DNA of 64,000 nt, from positions 1 through 64,000 of the forward strand of contig JBMOMN010000028.1 in NCBI GenBank assembly GCA_049324115.1, given 5' to 3'. Below the pieces are notes generated by a model. It searched no databases and was not told where the DNA came from. It saw nothing but the letters and a program-made list of their open reading frames with translations. Every line of letters begins with the position of its first letter. Position 1 is the stretch's first letter. Of the stretch, positions 15,995 through 25,109 are shown in pieces. Position numbers and translations under genes: made by a program. Source of the stretch: UBA5796 sp040752455. GTDB taxonomy: Bacteria > Chloroflexota > Anaerolineae > Anaerolineales > Villigracilaceae.

Positions 15995-17272
15995 TTACTC
16001 CAACTGCTCGATCACGCCCTGGACCGCTTCGGGCGCGGTGATCTGCCCCTGCAAGATGCCCACCACGGCTTCCTGCATCAGCGGGCCGAGCGCCAGCATG
16101 ATCTCCTGCGAGGGGACCAATTGGGCCGATTCCAGCACCTGGGCGGCCAGCGCCTGCGACGGGCGGTCTTTCCATAACGGCAGACTGTTGGGACGGGGCG
16201 GCAGGTAGCCGGCGGCGGCAGTCCACTCGGCCAGGAAGGCGCTGTCCACCAGGAATTCGGCCAGGCGGGCGGCCAGGGCCTGCTGCTCGGCGTCGGTGCT
16301 GGTGACGGCCCAGGACCAGCCCGCGGCCAGCGTGAAGGGCTGCGAATCGAGTCCGGGTAACGGGAGCAGGCTCGTGTCTGGGGACGCTCCGGCCAGGGCC
16401 TGCGAGGCCCAGGTGACGGACAGGGCGGCGCGTCCCTCGCGGTAGGCCTGCCACGACTGGGCATCCGTCTGGAACTGGGTATCGGTCACCGGCATCAAAC
16501 CGGACGCCGAGGCCTGGGCGTAGAACTCGAACAGGGTCTCCACCCCGGCCGGGTCCAGCGAGGGCCGCCCTTCGGCGTTGACCAGCGCCCCGCCGGAGGA
16601 TTGGTACAACCCCAGGCTGACCAGGGCTTGCGGATCGGCGGCAGGGAAGGCCAGGCTGGCGCCCAGGTCACGGATCTGGGTCCAGCCGGCGTCCGCTTCC
16701 AGGGTCACTTGCGAGGGGTGATAGGCCAGGACGAGCGCGTCCCCGGCGAAAGGCAGGCCGTAGGCGGTGTTCTGGATGTGGGCCATCTGGCCCGCGAAGG
16801 CGTACCAGTCGGGGTCGTCGAGCACGGTCGTCAGCCCGTCGAGGGGACGGAGCAGGCTGAGGGCCGCGGCCGCTTCGAGGTCGGGGCGCGGCAGGGCGAC
16901 CAGATCGGGCAGGGCATCGGGCGCGGCGCGGCTGGTTGCGGTCAGGGCCTCCAGCAAATTGGAGGGGCCGCTGGCCGCCTTGATGCGGATTTCGATGGTG
17001 ATCTCGGGGTTTTCGGAAGCGAACCGGTCGAGGCGGGATTTGAGCAGCTCGCCCGCCGGGGCGCCGGCGTTGGGGTCGAACTGCGGCGGCAGCCAGAGGA
17101 CCAGGGTGCGCGGCCCGCCCGGCGTGGGGGGCGGCGGGGCGGTGACGGTCGGCTCAGGGGTGGGCGTTAGAGTTGGGGTCGAGGTCGGGCTGGGGTTGAC
17201 GGGCGGGAGGAGCGTGCCGCAAGCGCTCAGGGCGAGCGCCAGTAGCAGGGAAAGGGCGATGAACCGGCGCAT
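15995..17272 (-). CDS. Extracellular solute-binding lipoprotein (ABC sugar type)
   Basis: 425 aa from the ATG at 17272 (MRRFIALSLLLALALSACGT). Lipobox LSAC, then a Pro/Thr linker and a type-1-like solute-binding fold (TLVLWLPPQFDPNAGAP, LEALTATSRAAPDALPDLVA, YGLPFAGDALVLAYHPSQV, AGWSWAVTSTDAEQQALAAR). No permease or ATPase genes lie nearby, so this is an orphan binding protein or one that uses distant components. The start overlaps the stop of the upstream M42 peptidase (ATGA), so translation is probably coupled. Substrate unknown. Confidence 0.88.
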   Translation of the reverse strand: MRRFIALSLLLALALSACGTLLPPVNPSPTSTPTLTPTPEPTVTAPPPPTPGGPRTLVLWLPPQFDPNAGAPAGELLKSRLDRFASENPEITIEIRIKAASGPSNLLEALTATSRAAPDALPDLVALPRPDLEAAAALSLLRPLDGLTTVLDDPDWYAFAGQMAHIQNTAYGLPFAGDALVLAYHPSQVTLEADAGWTQIRDLGASLAFPAADPQALVSLGLYQSSGGALVNAEGRPSLDPAGVETLFEFYAQASASGLMPVTDTQFQTDAQSWQAYREGRAALSVTWASQALAGASPDTSLLPLPGLDSQPFTLAAGWSWAVTSTDAEQQALAARLAEFLVDSAFLAEWTAAAGYLPPRPNSLPLWKDRPSQALAAQVLESAQLVPSQEIMLALGPLMQEAVVGILQGQITAPEAVQGVIEQLE

Positions 17273-18276
17273 CAATCCAGGGAGACCGGGGCGCTGAGCA
17301 TCGCCACCAGCAGTTTGACGGCGTTCTGCACGTCGCTGGTCTCGACCATCTCGGACGGCGAGTGGATGTAGCGGCACGGGATGGAGACGCAGCCGGCCGG
17401 GACGCCCGCCCGCGCCACCTGCATGGCCTTGGCGTCGGTGGTGCCGCCCAGCAGGACTTCGCGCTGGCAGGGGATTTTCGACTTTTCGGCTGTGCGGATC
17501 ATCCAGTCCACGATGCGCGGGTCGGCCAGCATCCCGCCGTCCTTGATCTTGATCGCCGGGCCTTTGCCGAGCGAGACTTCCATTTTCTCGCCTTTGGGCG
17601 TGTCGCCGGTGGCGGTCACGTCAACGGAGACGCCGATCTCCGGGTCCAGGCCGAAGGCGGCGGTGGCCGCCCCGCCCAGGGTGACTTCCTCCTGGGTGGT
17701 GAAGACGAAGTAAACCTCGTGCGGGGTGGACTTGAGCTGGCGCAGGGTCTCGATCATCACCGCCACGCCGATGCGGTCGTCCATGGACTTGGCGACCAGC
17801 TTGTCGCCCATGTCCATGAATGCCCGTTCGAAGGCGGCCACGTCGCCAACCCTAACCGGGCAGTCTTTGGCCGAAGCCGCGCCCACATCAATGAACATCT
17901 TGTCGTAGGGGTGCATCTGGTTCCAGTTCTCGTAGCGTTCGCCGCCGATCACGCCCCGCGCGCCGTTGACGAAGACCACCCGCGCCCCGTGTAGCACCTG
18001 CGGGCGGATGCCGCCGATGGTGGTGAAGCGCACGAAACCGTTCCCGTCAATGTGCGAGGCGATCAGCCCGATCTCGTCCATGTGCCCGGCCAGCATGATC
18101 CGCTTGCCATTTTTGGTCGCGGCAGAAGGGGCTTTGCGGACGATCAGGTTGCCCAGCGCGTCGACGCGGACTTCGTCGGCCAGCGGCTCGACCTCGGCCC
18201 GGATCACGTCCCGGATGGCGGATTCGTAGCCCGAGGGGCTGAAGGTTTCGGTCAATTTTTGGATGAGAGACTTCAT
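17272..18276 (-). CDS. M42 family aminopeptidase, paralogue 1
   Basis: 334 aa. Metal-ligand motifs of the M42 (TET/glutamyl aminopeptidase) family are seen: LAGHMDEIGLIA, DKLVAKSMDDRIGVAVMI, FTTQEEVTLGGA (catalytic Glu pair), SVDVTATGDTP, and C-terminal CRYIHSPSEM. These cytosolic dinuclear-metal enzymes trim short peptides, usually as dodecamers. AAGGAGATC precedes the start. It overlaps the SBP lipoprotein gene by ATGA. Two further M42 genes lie at 19241 and 20302. Confidence 0.93.
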   Translation of the reverse strand: MKSLIQKLTETFSPSGYESAIRDVIRAEVEPLADEVRVDALGNLIVRKAPSAATKNGKRIMLAGHMDEIGLIASHIDGNGFVRFTTIGGIRPQVLHGARVVFVNGARGVIGGERYENWNQMHPYDKMFIDVGAASAKDCPVRVGDVAAFERAFMDMGDKLVAKSMDDRIGVAVMIETLRQLKSTPHEVYFVFTTQEEVTLGGAATAAFGLDPEIGVSVDVTATGDTPKGEKMEVSLGKGPAIKIKDGGMLADPRIVDWMIRTAEKSKIPCQREVLLGGTTDAKAMQVARAGVPAGCVSIPCRYIHSPSEMVETSDVQNAVKLLVAMLSAPVSLD

Positions 18277-18330
18277 TGGATCTCCTTGATCATTTCACTC
18301 GAGCTTTCTCAACGCGACTGCCGCTAACAG

Positions 18331-18394
18331 GCGAATGACGCGAATTCTTTTTCAATGCCATTTGCGAAATTCGCCAAATCTGCGTTATTCGCGT
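18331..18394. repeat. GCGAATTCGCG-type dispersed repeat, copy 2
   Basis: TTTGCGAAATTCGCCAAAT, CTGCGTTATTCGCG and flanking ACGCGAATTC match copies at 204-292 (inverted) and 40920-41006. Confidence 0.6.
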
Positions 18395-18418
18395 CGAAAA
18401 TCCCTGCGGCGGATCCTT

Positions 18419-19138
18419 TTACTGGTTCAACGGGACGATTTGCCCGTGCGAAAAGGCGAACTCTTCACGTTTTTTGATGATGTAGACCTTGCCCCGGCCC
18501 ATCACCTGCCACTCGCCGTCCAACCGGCCGACCAGGGCGGTCTCCTCGTCAATGCCGAGCACGAACCGGTCGCCGGAGAGCCGTTTGCGGGCCGTGGTCA
18601 GGACCATCGGCCGCCAGAGTTTCATCCGGTCGAAGTGGGGGATGACGCTCTCCGCCGGGAGCTTGCCGAAGGCCGGGATCTGCTTCATCCCCACCGAGCG
18701 GATGTCGGGGACGTAGCGGGCCAGGATCATCGCCCCGGCCGAACAGCCGGCGTAAGCGGCCCCTCGACTCCAGGCCTGTTCGGCCGCGTCCCAGGCTTTG
18801 GTCCCGGCCAGGGTCTGGTACAGGTAGAGCGGGTTGCCGCCGGAGAAATAGACCAGGTCGGCTTCGGCGATCAGGCCGGCCCAGCGGGGATGGTCGGCTT
18901 CGTCCCGGTCCGTGATGCGGACACCCTTCACGTCCGCGCCCAGGCGCTGGAAGTGGTCGAGGCCCATCGAGATCCAGCGGTCCACGCTGGCGTCGCCTTC
19001 CGTGCCGGCCGCGGTCGGCAGGCAGACGACGCGGGGCCTGCGCCCGTTAAGGTGCAGGCAATCGAGCAGGTAGCGGTCTATCGGTTCCATCACCGGCAAA
19101 TATTCGCCGGAGCCGAGCAGGGCAATTTGTCCGTTCAT
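18419..19138 (-). CDS. Peptidase S51 / cyanophycinase-like hydrolase
   Basis: 239 aa from the ATG at 19138 (MNGQIALLGSGEYLPVM). It has the nucleophile elbow AYAGCSAGAMIL with catalytic Ser, the FSGGNPLYLYQTL loop, a His candidate in SVIPHFDRM, and GIDEETALVGRLDGEWQVMG, all typical of S51 enzymes (dipeptidase E and cyanophycinase). The family hydrolyses Asp-X dipeptides or cyanophycin; which applies here is unknown. It sits between M42 peptidase genes on the same strand, suggesting a shared peptide-degradation module. Confidence 0.88.
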   Translation of the reverse strand: MNGQIALLGSGEYLPVMEPIDRYLLDCLHLNGRRPRVVCLPTAAGTEGDASVDRWISMGLDHFQRLGADVKGVRITDRDEADHPRWAGLIAEADLVYFSGGNPLYLYQTLAGTKAWDAAEQAWSRGAAYAGCSAGAMILARYVPDIRSVGMKQIPAFGKLPAESVIPHFDRMKLWRPMVLTTARKRLSGDRFVLGIDEETALVGRLDGEWQVMGRGKVYIIKKREEFAFSHGQIVPLNQ

Positions 19139-19240
19139 ACCAATAATCTCTCTCGATAGATAAATCTGCTCAATCGGAGATTGCTTCGGGGTCTCGATAC
19201 GGCGGAAAAGCATCGCCTGCTCGACCCTCTCGCAATGGCA

Positions 19241-20302
19241 CTATCGCCTTTCGCCCGCCAGCAATTCCGGGGTCATCCGGGTCAGGGCGGCGTGCAGCAG
19301 GGACAGGGTGGCCTTCCAATCGTCGAGACGGGAGAGGCCCGCGGCGGTGTGGGCATAGCGTCCCGGCACCGAAACGGAAACGGACGGGACCCCCGCCCGG
19401 GCCTTGTGGATCGCCCCGGCGTCCGTCCCGCCCCCGCCCGGCTGCCGGAACTGGTACTTGATCCCGTTCAGGTCGCCGGTCTCGGCCAGAAAACGGATCA
19501 GGCGCGGGTCGCTGAGCGTCCCGGCGTCGGCGACGTAAATGGCCGGGCCGTGATCCAGTTTCGTATTGTAGAAAATATTCTCGCTGCCGTCGTGCATGGG
19601 CAGGTCGTTGGCCGGGGTCGAATCGATCGCGATCGCCAGGTCCGGGTCGAAAGCGTGGGCCGCGACCTTGGCCCCGCGCAGGCCGACTTCCTCCTGCACG
19701 GTGAAGGCCGCCAGCACGTCCACGTTGGCGGGGGCGGACTTGACCAGTTCGATCAGGGTCGCCACGCCGATGCGGTCGTCAATGGCTTTGGCGAAGATCG
19801 AAGGGCCGACCCGCCTGAATTTCGTCGCGAACGCCGCCCGGTCCCCGACCTTGACCTTGCCGCCGCCGGGACCTATGTCTATCCGCAGGGAGTCGAGCGG
19901 GATCTTCTTTTTGCGCTCGTCGGCGGTGGTCAGGTGGATCGGCTTGGCCCCGATCACGCCGGGGACGTGTTCCCCGCCAACCAGCACCGGCTTGCCGACC
20001 AGTTGGCGCACGTCGAGCGAGCCGACGGTCTCGAAGCGGAAGATGCCGTCCTTTTCGTCGTCCACCAGCATGAAACCGACTTCGTCCATGTGGGCGTCGA
20101 GCATCACCCGCAGGCGGTTTGCGCTGCTGCCCTTTTTGGTCACAAGTACGTTGCCGAGGGCGTCCACTTTGATCTCGTCCGCAACCGGGCGCAGTTCTTC
20201 GAGCACGATCCGGCGCACTTCGCCCTCGTCGCCGGAGACGGCCACGGCGTTGCAGAGTTTTTCGAGCAGTTTCAGTTGGGTGTTGCCAATTTTGGGTGAC
20301 AT
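19241..20302 (-). CDS. M42 family aminopeptidase, paralogue 2
   Basis: 353 aa. M42 motifs: MLDAHMDEVGFMLVDDEKDG, FAKAIDDRIGVATLIEL, AFTVQEEVGLRGAKVAAHA, AIAIDSTPANDLPMHDG, GGTDAGAIHKARAGVP, and VPGRYAHTAAG. Its start codon overlaps the stop of paralogue 3 (TAATG), so the two are translationally coupled. Strong conservation of metal and catalytic residues implies an active enzyme. Confidence 0.93.
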   Translation of the reverse strand: MSPKIGNTQLKLLEKLCNAVAVSGDEGEVRRIVLEELRPVADEIKVDALGNVLVTKKGSSANRLRVMLDAHMDEVGFMLVDDEKDGIFRFETVGSLDVRQLVGKPVLVGGEHVPGVIGAKPIHLTTADERKKKIPLDSLRIDIGPGGGKVKVGDRAAFATKFRRVGPSIFAKAIDDRIGVATLIELVKSAPANVDVLAAFTVQEEVGLRGAKVAAHAFDPDLAIAIDSTPANDLPMHDGSENIFYNTKLDHGPAIYVADAGTLSDPRLIRFLAETGDLNGIKYQFRQPGGGGTDAGAIHKARAGVPSVSVSVPGRYAHTAAGLSRLDDWKATLSLLHAALTRMTPELLAGERR

Positions 20303-21363
20303 TAACTTTCTTCCCAGGTAATCTTCTCCACGAAATCCACCTCCAGCCCGGCGATGAACGCCGCCAACAGGCGGCCGGCGCGCTGCACGTCCTTGACCGC
20401 CACAGCCTCGACCGGGGTGTGCATGTAGCGCAGCGGGATGCTGACCACCGCAGTCGGGAGGCCCTCGGCCGCGACCTGCAAGGCGTAGGCGTCCGTGCCG
20501 GAGTGGCGCGGCATGACCTCGACCGAGAACGGGATTTCGAGCTTTTCGGCCAGCTCTTTCAGCGTCTTGTGGAGGAACGGGTGGATGTTCGGCCCCCAGC
20601 CGAGGGTCGGCCCCTTGCCGAGCGGGAAGGTCTGCCAGTCGTTGGCCCCGGGGCCTTTGGCGAAGGTGACGTCCACGGCGACGGCCAGGGTGGGATGCAG
20701 CCCGAAGGCCGAGGTCTGCGCCCCGACCAGCCCGACTTCCTCCTGGACGCTGGCGACGGCCAGCACGTCCCAGGCGTGGGCGCGGGATTGGAGCTCCTCG
20801 AGAGCAACGGTGAGAGCCGCGACCGAGGCGCGGTTGTCGAGCGAATGGCCCGAGAGCACCTCCCCGGACAGGTCGGCCGGCGGGGTGTCGAACGAGACGA
20901 GGTCCCCCACCCGGACGAGACCGGCCACCTTCGACGGGAACAGGCCCACGTCCACAAGGAGATGCTCCAGCGGGACCGGGTCGCTGCCCACCTCATCGGG
21001 CAGGGTCCGCCCCGGGGGCTGGACGACCATCCCCGGCAAGTCCTCCATTCCATGGACGATGACCGGCGTGCCGGGCAGGATGCGGGCATCCACCCCGCCC
21101 ACGGCGGTGAGGCGCAGCAGGCCGTCCACCAGTTGCGTGACCATCAGGCCGATAGCGTCCATGTGGGCGGCGATCAGGATCGAGGGGCGGGGTTCCCCGG
21201 CGCTGCCGCGCTTCAGCCCGTGCAGGGAACCGAGGCGGCTGCGGCTGATCTCGTCCACCAGCGGGCGCCATTTGTCTTCGATGAGGGCTGCGGCCGGGGT
21301 TTCGTAACCCGACAGGCCGGAAATGGAAATAAGCGATTTAAGGAATGGGGCAATATCAGGCAT
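20302..21363 (-). CDS. M42 family peptidase, paralogue 3
   Basis: 353 aa and the most divergent of the three. It keeps LIAAHMDAIGLMVTQLVDG, VLSGHSLDNRASVAALTVAL, ASVQEEVGLVGAQTSAFGL, VAVDVTFAKGPG, HSGTDAYALQVAAEGLP and IPLRYMHTPVEAV. It is first in the M42 pair (translation coupled to paralogue 2) and follows the Pro/Thr-repeat gene by 17 bp. Substrate preference probably differs from its neighbours (inference from sequence divergence). Confidence 0.92.
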   Translation of the reverse strand: MPDIAPFLKSLISISGLSGYETPAAALIEDKWRPLVDEISRSRLGSLHGLKRGSAGEPRPSILIAAHMDAIGLMVTQLVDGLLRLTAVGGVDARILPGTPVIVHGMEDLPGMVVQPPGRTLPDEVGSDPVPLEHLLVDVGLFPSKVAGLVRVGDLVSFDTPPADLSGEVLSGHSLDNRASVAALTVALEELQSRAHAWDVLAVASVQEEVGLVGAQTSAFGLHPTLAVAVDVTFAKGPGANDWQTFPLGKGPTLGWGPNIHPFLHKTLKELAEKLEIPFSVEVMPRHSGTDAYALQVAAEGLPTAVVSIPLRYMHTPVEAVAVKDVQRAGRLLAAFIAGLEVDFVEKITWEES

Positions 21364-21380
21364 GGAGACTTCCAGGGAGG

Positions 21381-21893
21381 CTAGGGCGTGGAGGCGGGGG
21401 TGGGTGTCGGGGTATCATTGGCCAACGGAGCCGGGGTTTCGGTAGGCGTCGGGGTGAAGGTTGGCGTGGGCGTCGGCGTGTCGGTGGGCGTGAAAGTCGG
21501 GGAGGGGAAGGGCGTTGGCGAGAGGGTCAACGTGGGCGTAAAGGTTGCAGTTGGCGTGAAAGTAAATGTAGGCGTGAAGGTCGCCGTCGGGAGGGGAGTG
21601 TTGGTGCTGGGCTGGAACGGCGTCTGGGTGATGGTCGGGGTGGGCGTGATGGTTGGCGTGTGGGTCGGGGTGGCGGTGGATGTGCCGGTGGGGACCGTCC
21701 CGGTGGGGCTGGGGGTAACGGGGGTGGGCGAACCGGTCGGTGTGAGGGAGGCGGTGGGGGTGGCCGTGGGAGCGTTGGGGTCGGGGGCGATCATGACGGC
21801 AAACAGCCCCGCGCAATAACAAGGCACGGTGACGAGGATAATCCCAATCAAAATGAGGCGGCGGCGCGCCCGGACCATGTTTATGTCATCCAT
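21381..21893 (-). CDS. Membrane-anchored Pro/Thr-repeat protein
   Basis: About 170 aa from the ATG at 21893 (MDDINMVRARRRLILIGII). One transmembrane segment (residues ~12-34) is followed by ~125 residues almost entirely of TPT, SPT and FTPT repeats. This matches the linker composition used in other exported proteins here, but with no globular domain attached. It is likely an extracellular stalk or wall-spanning segment, perhaps heavily O-glycosylated (inference). The mirror-strand reading is glycine/valine-rich and not a gene. Confidence 0.7.
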   Translation of the reverse strand: MDDINMVRARRRLILIGIILVTVPCYCAGLFAVMIAPDPNAPTATPTASLTPTGSPTPVTPSPTGTVPTGTSTATPTHTPTITPTPTITQTPFQPSTNTPLPTATFTPTFTFTPTATFTPTLTLSPTPFPSPTFTPTDTPTPTPTFTPTPTETPAPLANDTPTPTPASTP

Positions 21894-22148
21894 AAGATAC
21901 CCCGCCCATGATAACACCAGTCGGGGGTGGGTGTACAGTGTTCAGTATTCAGTGGTGAGAGACCAGACCCTGAGGGTTTTCACCGCCGACTCTCAGCCGC
22001 GTTTGCAAGGCCGGGGACGCTCATCCATGTTGACCTGTGGGATGGGGGGACATATAATTTGTTCATAGGACATTAATCCAAGGTTGCCTAACTGTCGAAC
22101 CGCCAAATCACGAGTTAGATGCATTGGGTAATTAGGAGAAGGAAACAG
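21894..22148. other. Intergenic start of an AT-richer island
   Basis: No gene. It contains a CAGTGTTCAGTATTCAGTGG tract (21937-21956), a member of the CAGTNATCAGT dispersed family. Base composition drops in GC from about 22060 onwards. Confidence 0.5.
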
Positions 22149-23157
22149 ATGAGAATTCGAAAATACCTAACTCGGTACCATAAGATCGTTAAATTCGTTC
22201 TCACACTTTTCATTGCTCCTTTCTCTATCACACTTATAGCAGAGGCGCTTCTTCAATTGGTCAAAAATGAAATGGTTCCATTTTGGCAACAAGCTGTTAC
22301 CATTATTTCGACCCTGCTTTTTGGAATCTTGCTCTTTGGTGGATATACAAATTTATTCGATAAGATTGTCATCGCAATAGCAAATAAGAATCGCTCGAGG
22401 CAATTTCAAAAGCCGAAAATTCTTGTTCTCGACGGTAGAATTGAAGAAGGCAATGAGATTGCCCCAGAACCAGCGATTACCAACTATTTGCCCCCCGACT
22501 GGGAGCAAGCATTGCTCGAGCCACCATTTCCACTAGAAGTCAATGTTGGGCCATTGGTTCATTCATGATTTCCGAGCTTATCAGGTTGTAGTCAATCCTT
22601 TCGGCGAAGCTTATCCTGAAGAAGACACATATACCTACAAATCCTTTGAAACAATCTGCGACTATGTTTTTTCAGGTGGGATTTACGTTAATGTTGCGGG
22701 AATTCCATTTTGGTATTGTCATGACCCAAGAGATCCAGAATACATTGGCAAACGTATTACCGCTGGCCCACTTAGGAAGGAATTAGGCGAGGAACCCAGA
22801 ATAATTCAACTTCCATTATTTCAGGCGCTGTTTCCTCAAATTCGCGGGCTGTCTGAGAATCTTATCGTTGAAACTACTCAATCAGATCGTGAGCGAAATC
22901 TTTTTGGTGATCTTGTCCATGCGGGCGGAGATACAAAAGCAAAGATGTTCAGAGCTTATCGTCCTGGAACATCGGGTCTAGTTCCTTTGCTAAAAAGTGG
23001 AGATCCAAGCAGATGGTTAATTGCAGGTCTAAAGTATGGAGATGGTTATTTTCTTCTCGCTGGATTTGATTTGCGGGGAGAAGGTCATTCCAGCTTCATG
23101 AAAGTGGTCATGGCTATCAAAGGTTGGATTGGCTTTGAGGCTCGAGGTAGAAAATAG
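22149..23157 (+). pseudogene. Frameshifted membrane-anchored protein, ThuA-like C-terminal part
   Basis: Two overlapping frames appear to be one gene. The first (22149-22568) has two transmembrane segments, then KILVLDGRIEEGNEIAPE; the second (readable from 22537, ends 23157) continues HDFRAYQVVVNPFGEAYPEE and GGIYVNVAGIPFWYCHDP. Frame 2 has a stop at 22534-22536, so the shift lies between 22537 and 22566, most simply one extra G in the TTGGGCC run at ~22549. The fold looks like a ThuA/class I amidotransferase-like domain (tentative). AGGAGAAGGAAACAG precedes the ATG. Low GC compared with its neighbours suggests recent transfer. Real decay and an assembly error are both possible. Confidence 0.6.
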
Positions 23158-23307
23158 AATGTAACTTTTCAGGCTTGTGTATTGTGCCTTGATTCGGCGG
23201 ACTAAAGTCCTGCCTCAGTACATGAAAGTCGGATAAATCCGACTCGGAGCGCCAGTCCGAAGGACTTTCACGAACTGAGCAAGTGGCTTTAGCCCCGCGA
23301 TTCCGAG
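23158..23307. repeat. GGACTAAAGTCC / GTCGGATAAATCCGAC palindromic repeats
   Basis: Contains CGGACTAAAGTCC, GTCGGATAAATCCGAC and AGTCCGAAGGACTTTC, short palindromes similar in design to the GGACTTCAGTCC array at 28654-28738. They directly precede the truncated BrnA-like gene. Confidence 0.55.
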
Positions 23308-23520
23308 TTGTGGGTAATCACCAGAGTTGTCAAACGCCGGTTGAAAGACAAAGAGAATAAGGCGCAATTGACAATTCGTGTTGATCGTGACGTTTTGGCC
23401 TGGTTCAATTCGCAGGGTCGCGGCTATCAAACTCGCATCAATTCCTTGCTGCGGGCTTATATGGAAGCCAACGCCAAACAAAAGAAATCATCTGGGCATA
23501 GTCAGCGAGCGCAGCAATAG
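23308..23520 (+). CDS. BrnA-like antitoxin, orphan and probably 5'-truncated
   Basis: 70 aa with a TTG start (start uncertain). LTIRVDRDVLAWFNSQGRGY and QTRINSLLRAYMEAN match the C-terminal DNA-binding part of BrnA-family antitoxins. Full BrnA proteins are somewhat longer and sit beside a BrnT toxin; no BrnT-like ORF is present. Palindromic repeats immediately precede the coding part, so the 5' end and the toxin were probably lost. Confidence 0.6.
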   Translation: MWVITRVVKRRLKDKENKAQLTIRVDRDVLAWFNSQGRGYQTRINSLLRAYMEANAKQKKSSGHSQRAQQ

Positions 23521-23568
23521 CGGCCATCTGCGGGGTGACAGCTACCGGCAAGACTTCCGAAGTCTGGA

Positions 23569-25080
23569 CTACTTCTGCAACTGCTCCACCATCACCTGGT
23601 AGATGACCGCCTCCTCGTCCCGGTAGACTTCGCGCAGGGCAGGGTCGGCTTCGGCAGCCCGGATGAAGTTGCCGTGCCGCAGGTCGGTGTGGATGTAGGT
23701 GGCGGCAAAGTCGTTGTAGATGACCCGGGACGGGTTCTCCACGTCGCCGTCGGTGATCTGCACCCACAGGTCGTACATCTGGGGGTCGTAGAGCTGCATG
23801 TAGGTCGGGTCGAGGCCCACCAGGTAGGTGTTGTGGGTGTTGTAGTAGAACAGGCGCGGGAAATCGTCCCAATCGGTCTGGAACAGGCGCGTCCCGGCCG
23901 GGGTGTTCTGCTCCAGCCAGGCCGAAGCCCCGGCGTACAAGTCGTAAGGCTTGGCCCCCTCCAGGCTGGAGCGGGTCTCACGGATCGAGAAGAAGACCGC
24001 GTAGCCGCCCAGCAGCAGGATCAACAATCCCGGCAGCCAGCGCAGGGAACGCGTCCGCAGGGGAGAGACCGGCGAAACGGTAGCCAGCCCCAGGTCCAGG
24101 ACGAGCGGGGACCAGGCAAAGGCGGCGAAGATCAGGGCGAAGGCGGGGAAATATTCGACGAAGCGCCGCGCCTGGAAGAGCATCGCCCCGAACAGGACCG
24201 CGGCCAGAAATCCGAAAGCGGTGCGGACCTCCATCCTGCGTCCTGAAATCCCCAGGGCCAGCGCCCCGCCGACGAAGGCCAGCAGCGAGGGCAGGGAGTT
24301 TTCGAGCAGTTGGGTGGTGTTGTAGGGATACCACTCGTTGCCCACGCTGACGGCGGTGGTCTCGGTCAGTTTGGGCAGCATGTGACGCCAGGTGAAAATG
24401 AAGTTATACGGGAAGTATGGGTTGACCAGCACCCCCAGGGCCACCCCGCCGAAGGCGTAATACAGCGGGACGAGGTCGAGGCGGCGTTCGACCAGGGCCA
24501 CGGCCAGCACGTACATCCCCGCCAGGGCCAGGATGAGCGGGAAGGCGTCGTAGGTCCAGACGTAGAGGAACGAGAGGATCCCCAGGTAAATGTGTTTCCG
24601 CTCCAGCAGGAAAATCATCGCCAGGGCCAGCAGCCCCAGCGAGACCGACTGGGCCCGGGTGACGCTCATGCGGTAGAGGAAAGCGTCCGAGATGCCCAGC
24701 AGGCCGATGGCCCACAACCAGGCGTAAGGCACGTTCTGGCGTTTCAACAGGAACCAGACCGCCAGGAAGGCCAGGCTGGCGAACGTCACCGCCGACCATT
24801 TGGCCCCGGTGAGCAGGTCGCCGAAATAGGTGAATGGGATCAGGGCCACGTGGTAGAGGAAGTGGTGGTCGTAGAATTCCCGCTCGTTCAGGATGCTCAG
24901 GGGCAGGTAGGGGAAGTCCGGTTTCAGGCCCTCGGTGCGCATCAGCCAGGCCAGGCGGATGTGGTAGAAACCGTCGTTATCGGGCAGGTCTGGCGTGGAG
25001 AACTGGATGACCGCCATGCCGGCGAAGAAGGCGGCAAAAATGAGCAGCGATGTGAGGGTGCTGGCAATGCGTTTGTTCAT
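23569..25080 (-). CDS. GT-C type membrane glycosyltransferase-like protein
   Basis: 503 aa. About 10-11 transmembrane helices fill residues ~8-385, followed by a soluble C-terminal domain (YDLYAGASAWLEQNTPAGTR, RLFYYNTHNTYLVGLDP). The first extracytoplasmic loop has DNDGFYHIRLAWLMRTEG, resembling the D-x-D region of STT3/AglB oligosaccharyltransferases and related GT-C enzymes. It probably uses lipid-linked sugars at the outer face of the membrane; donor and acceptor are unknown. Stand-alone gene. Confidence 0.75.
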   Translation of the reverse strand: MNKRIASTLTSLLIFAAFFAGMAVIQFSTPDLPDNDGFYHIRLAWLMRTEGLKPDFPYLPLSILNEREFYDHHFLYHVALIPFTYFGDLLTGAKWSAVTFASLAFLAVWFLLKRQNVPYAWLWAIGLLGISDAFLYRMSVTRAQSVSLGLLALAMIFLLERKHIYLGILSFLYVWTYDAFPLILALAGMYVLAVALVERRLDLVPLYYAFGGVALGVLVNPYFPYNFIFTWRHMLPKLTETTAVSVGNEWYPYNTTQLLENSLPSLLAFVGGALALGISGRRMEVRTAFGFLAAVLFGAMLFQARRFVEYFPAFALIFAAFAWSPLVLDLGLATVSPVSPLRTRSLRWLPGLLILLLGGYAVFFSIRETRSSLEGAKPYDLYAGASAWLEQNTPAGTRLFQTDWDDFPRLFYYNTHNTYLVGLDPTYMQLYDPQMYDLWVQITDGDVENPSRVIYNDFAATYIHTDLRHGNFIRAAEADPALREVYRDEEAVIYQVMVEQLQK

Positions 25081-25109
25081 ATAAGGTGGAGTTCCTTTGG
25101 CATACCAAG

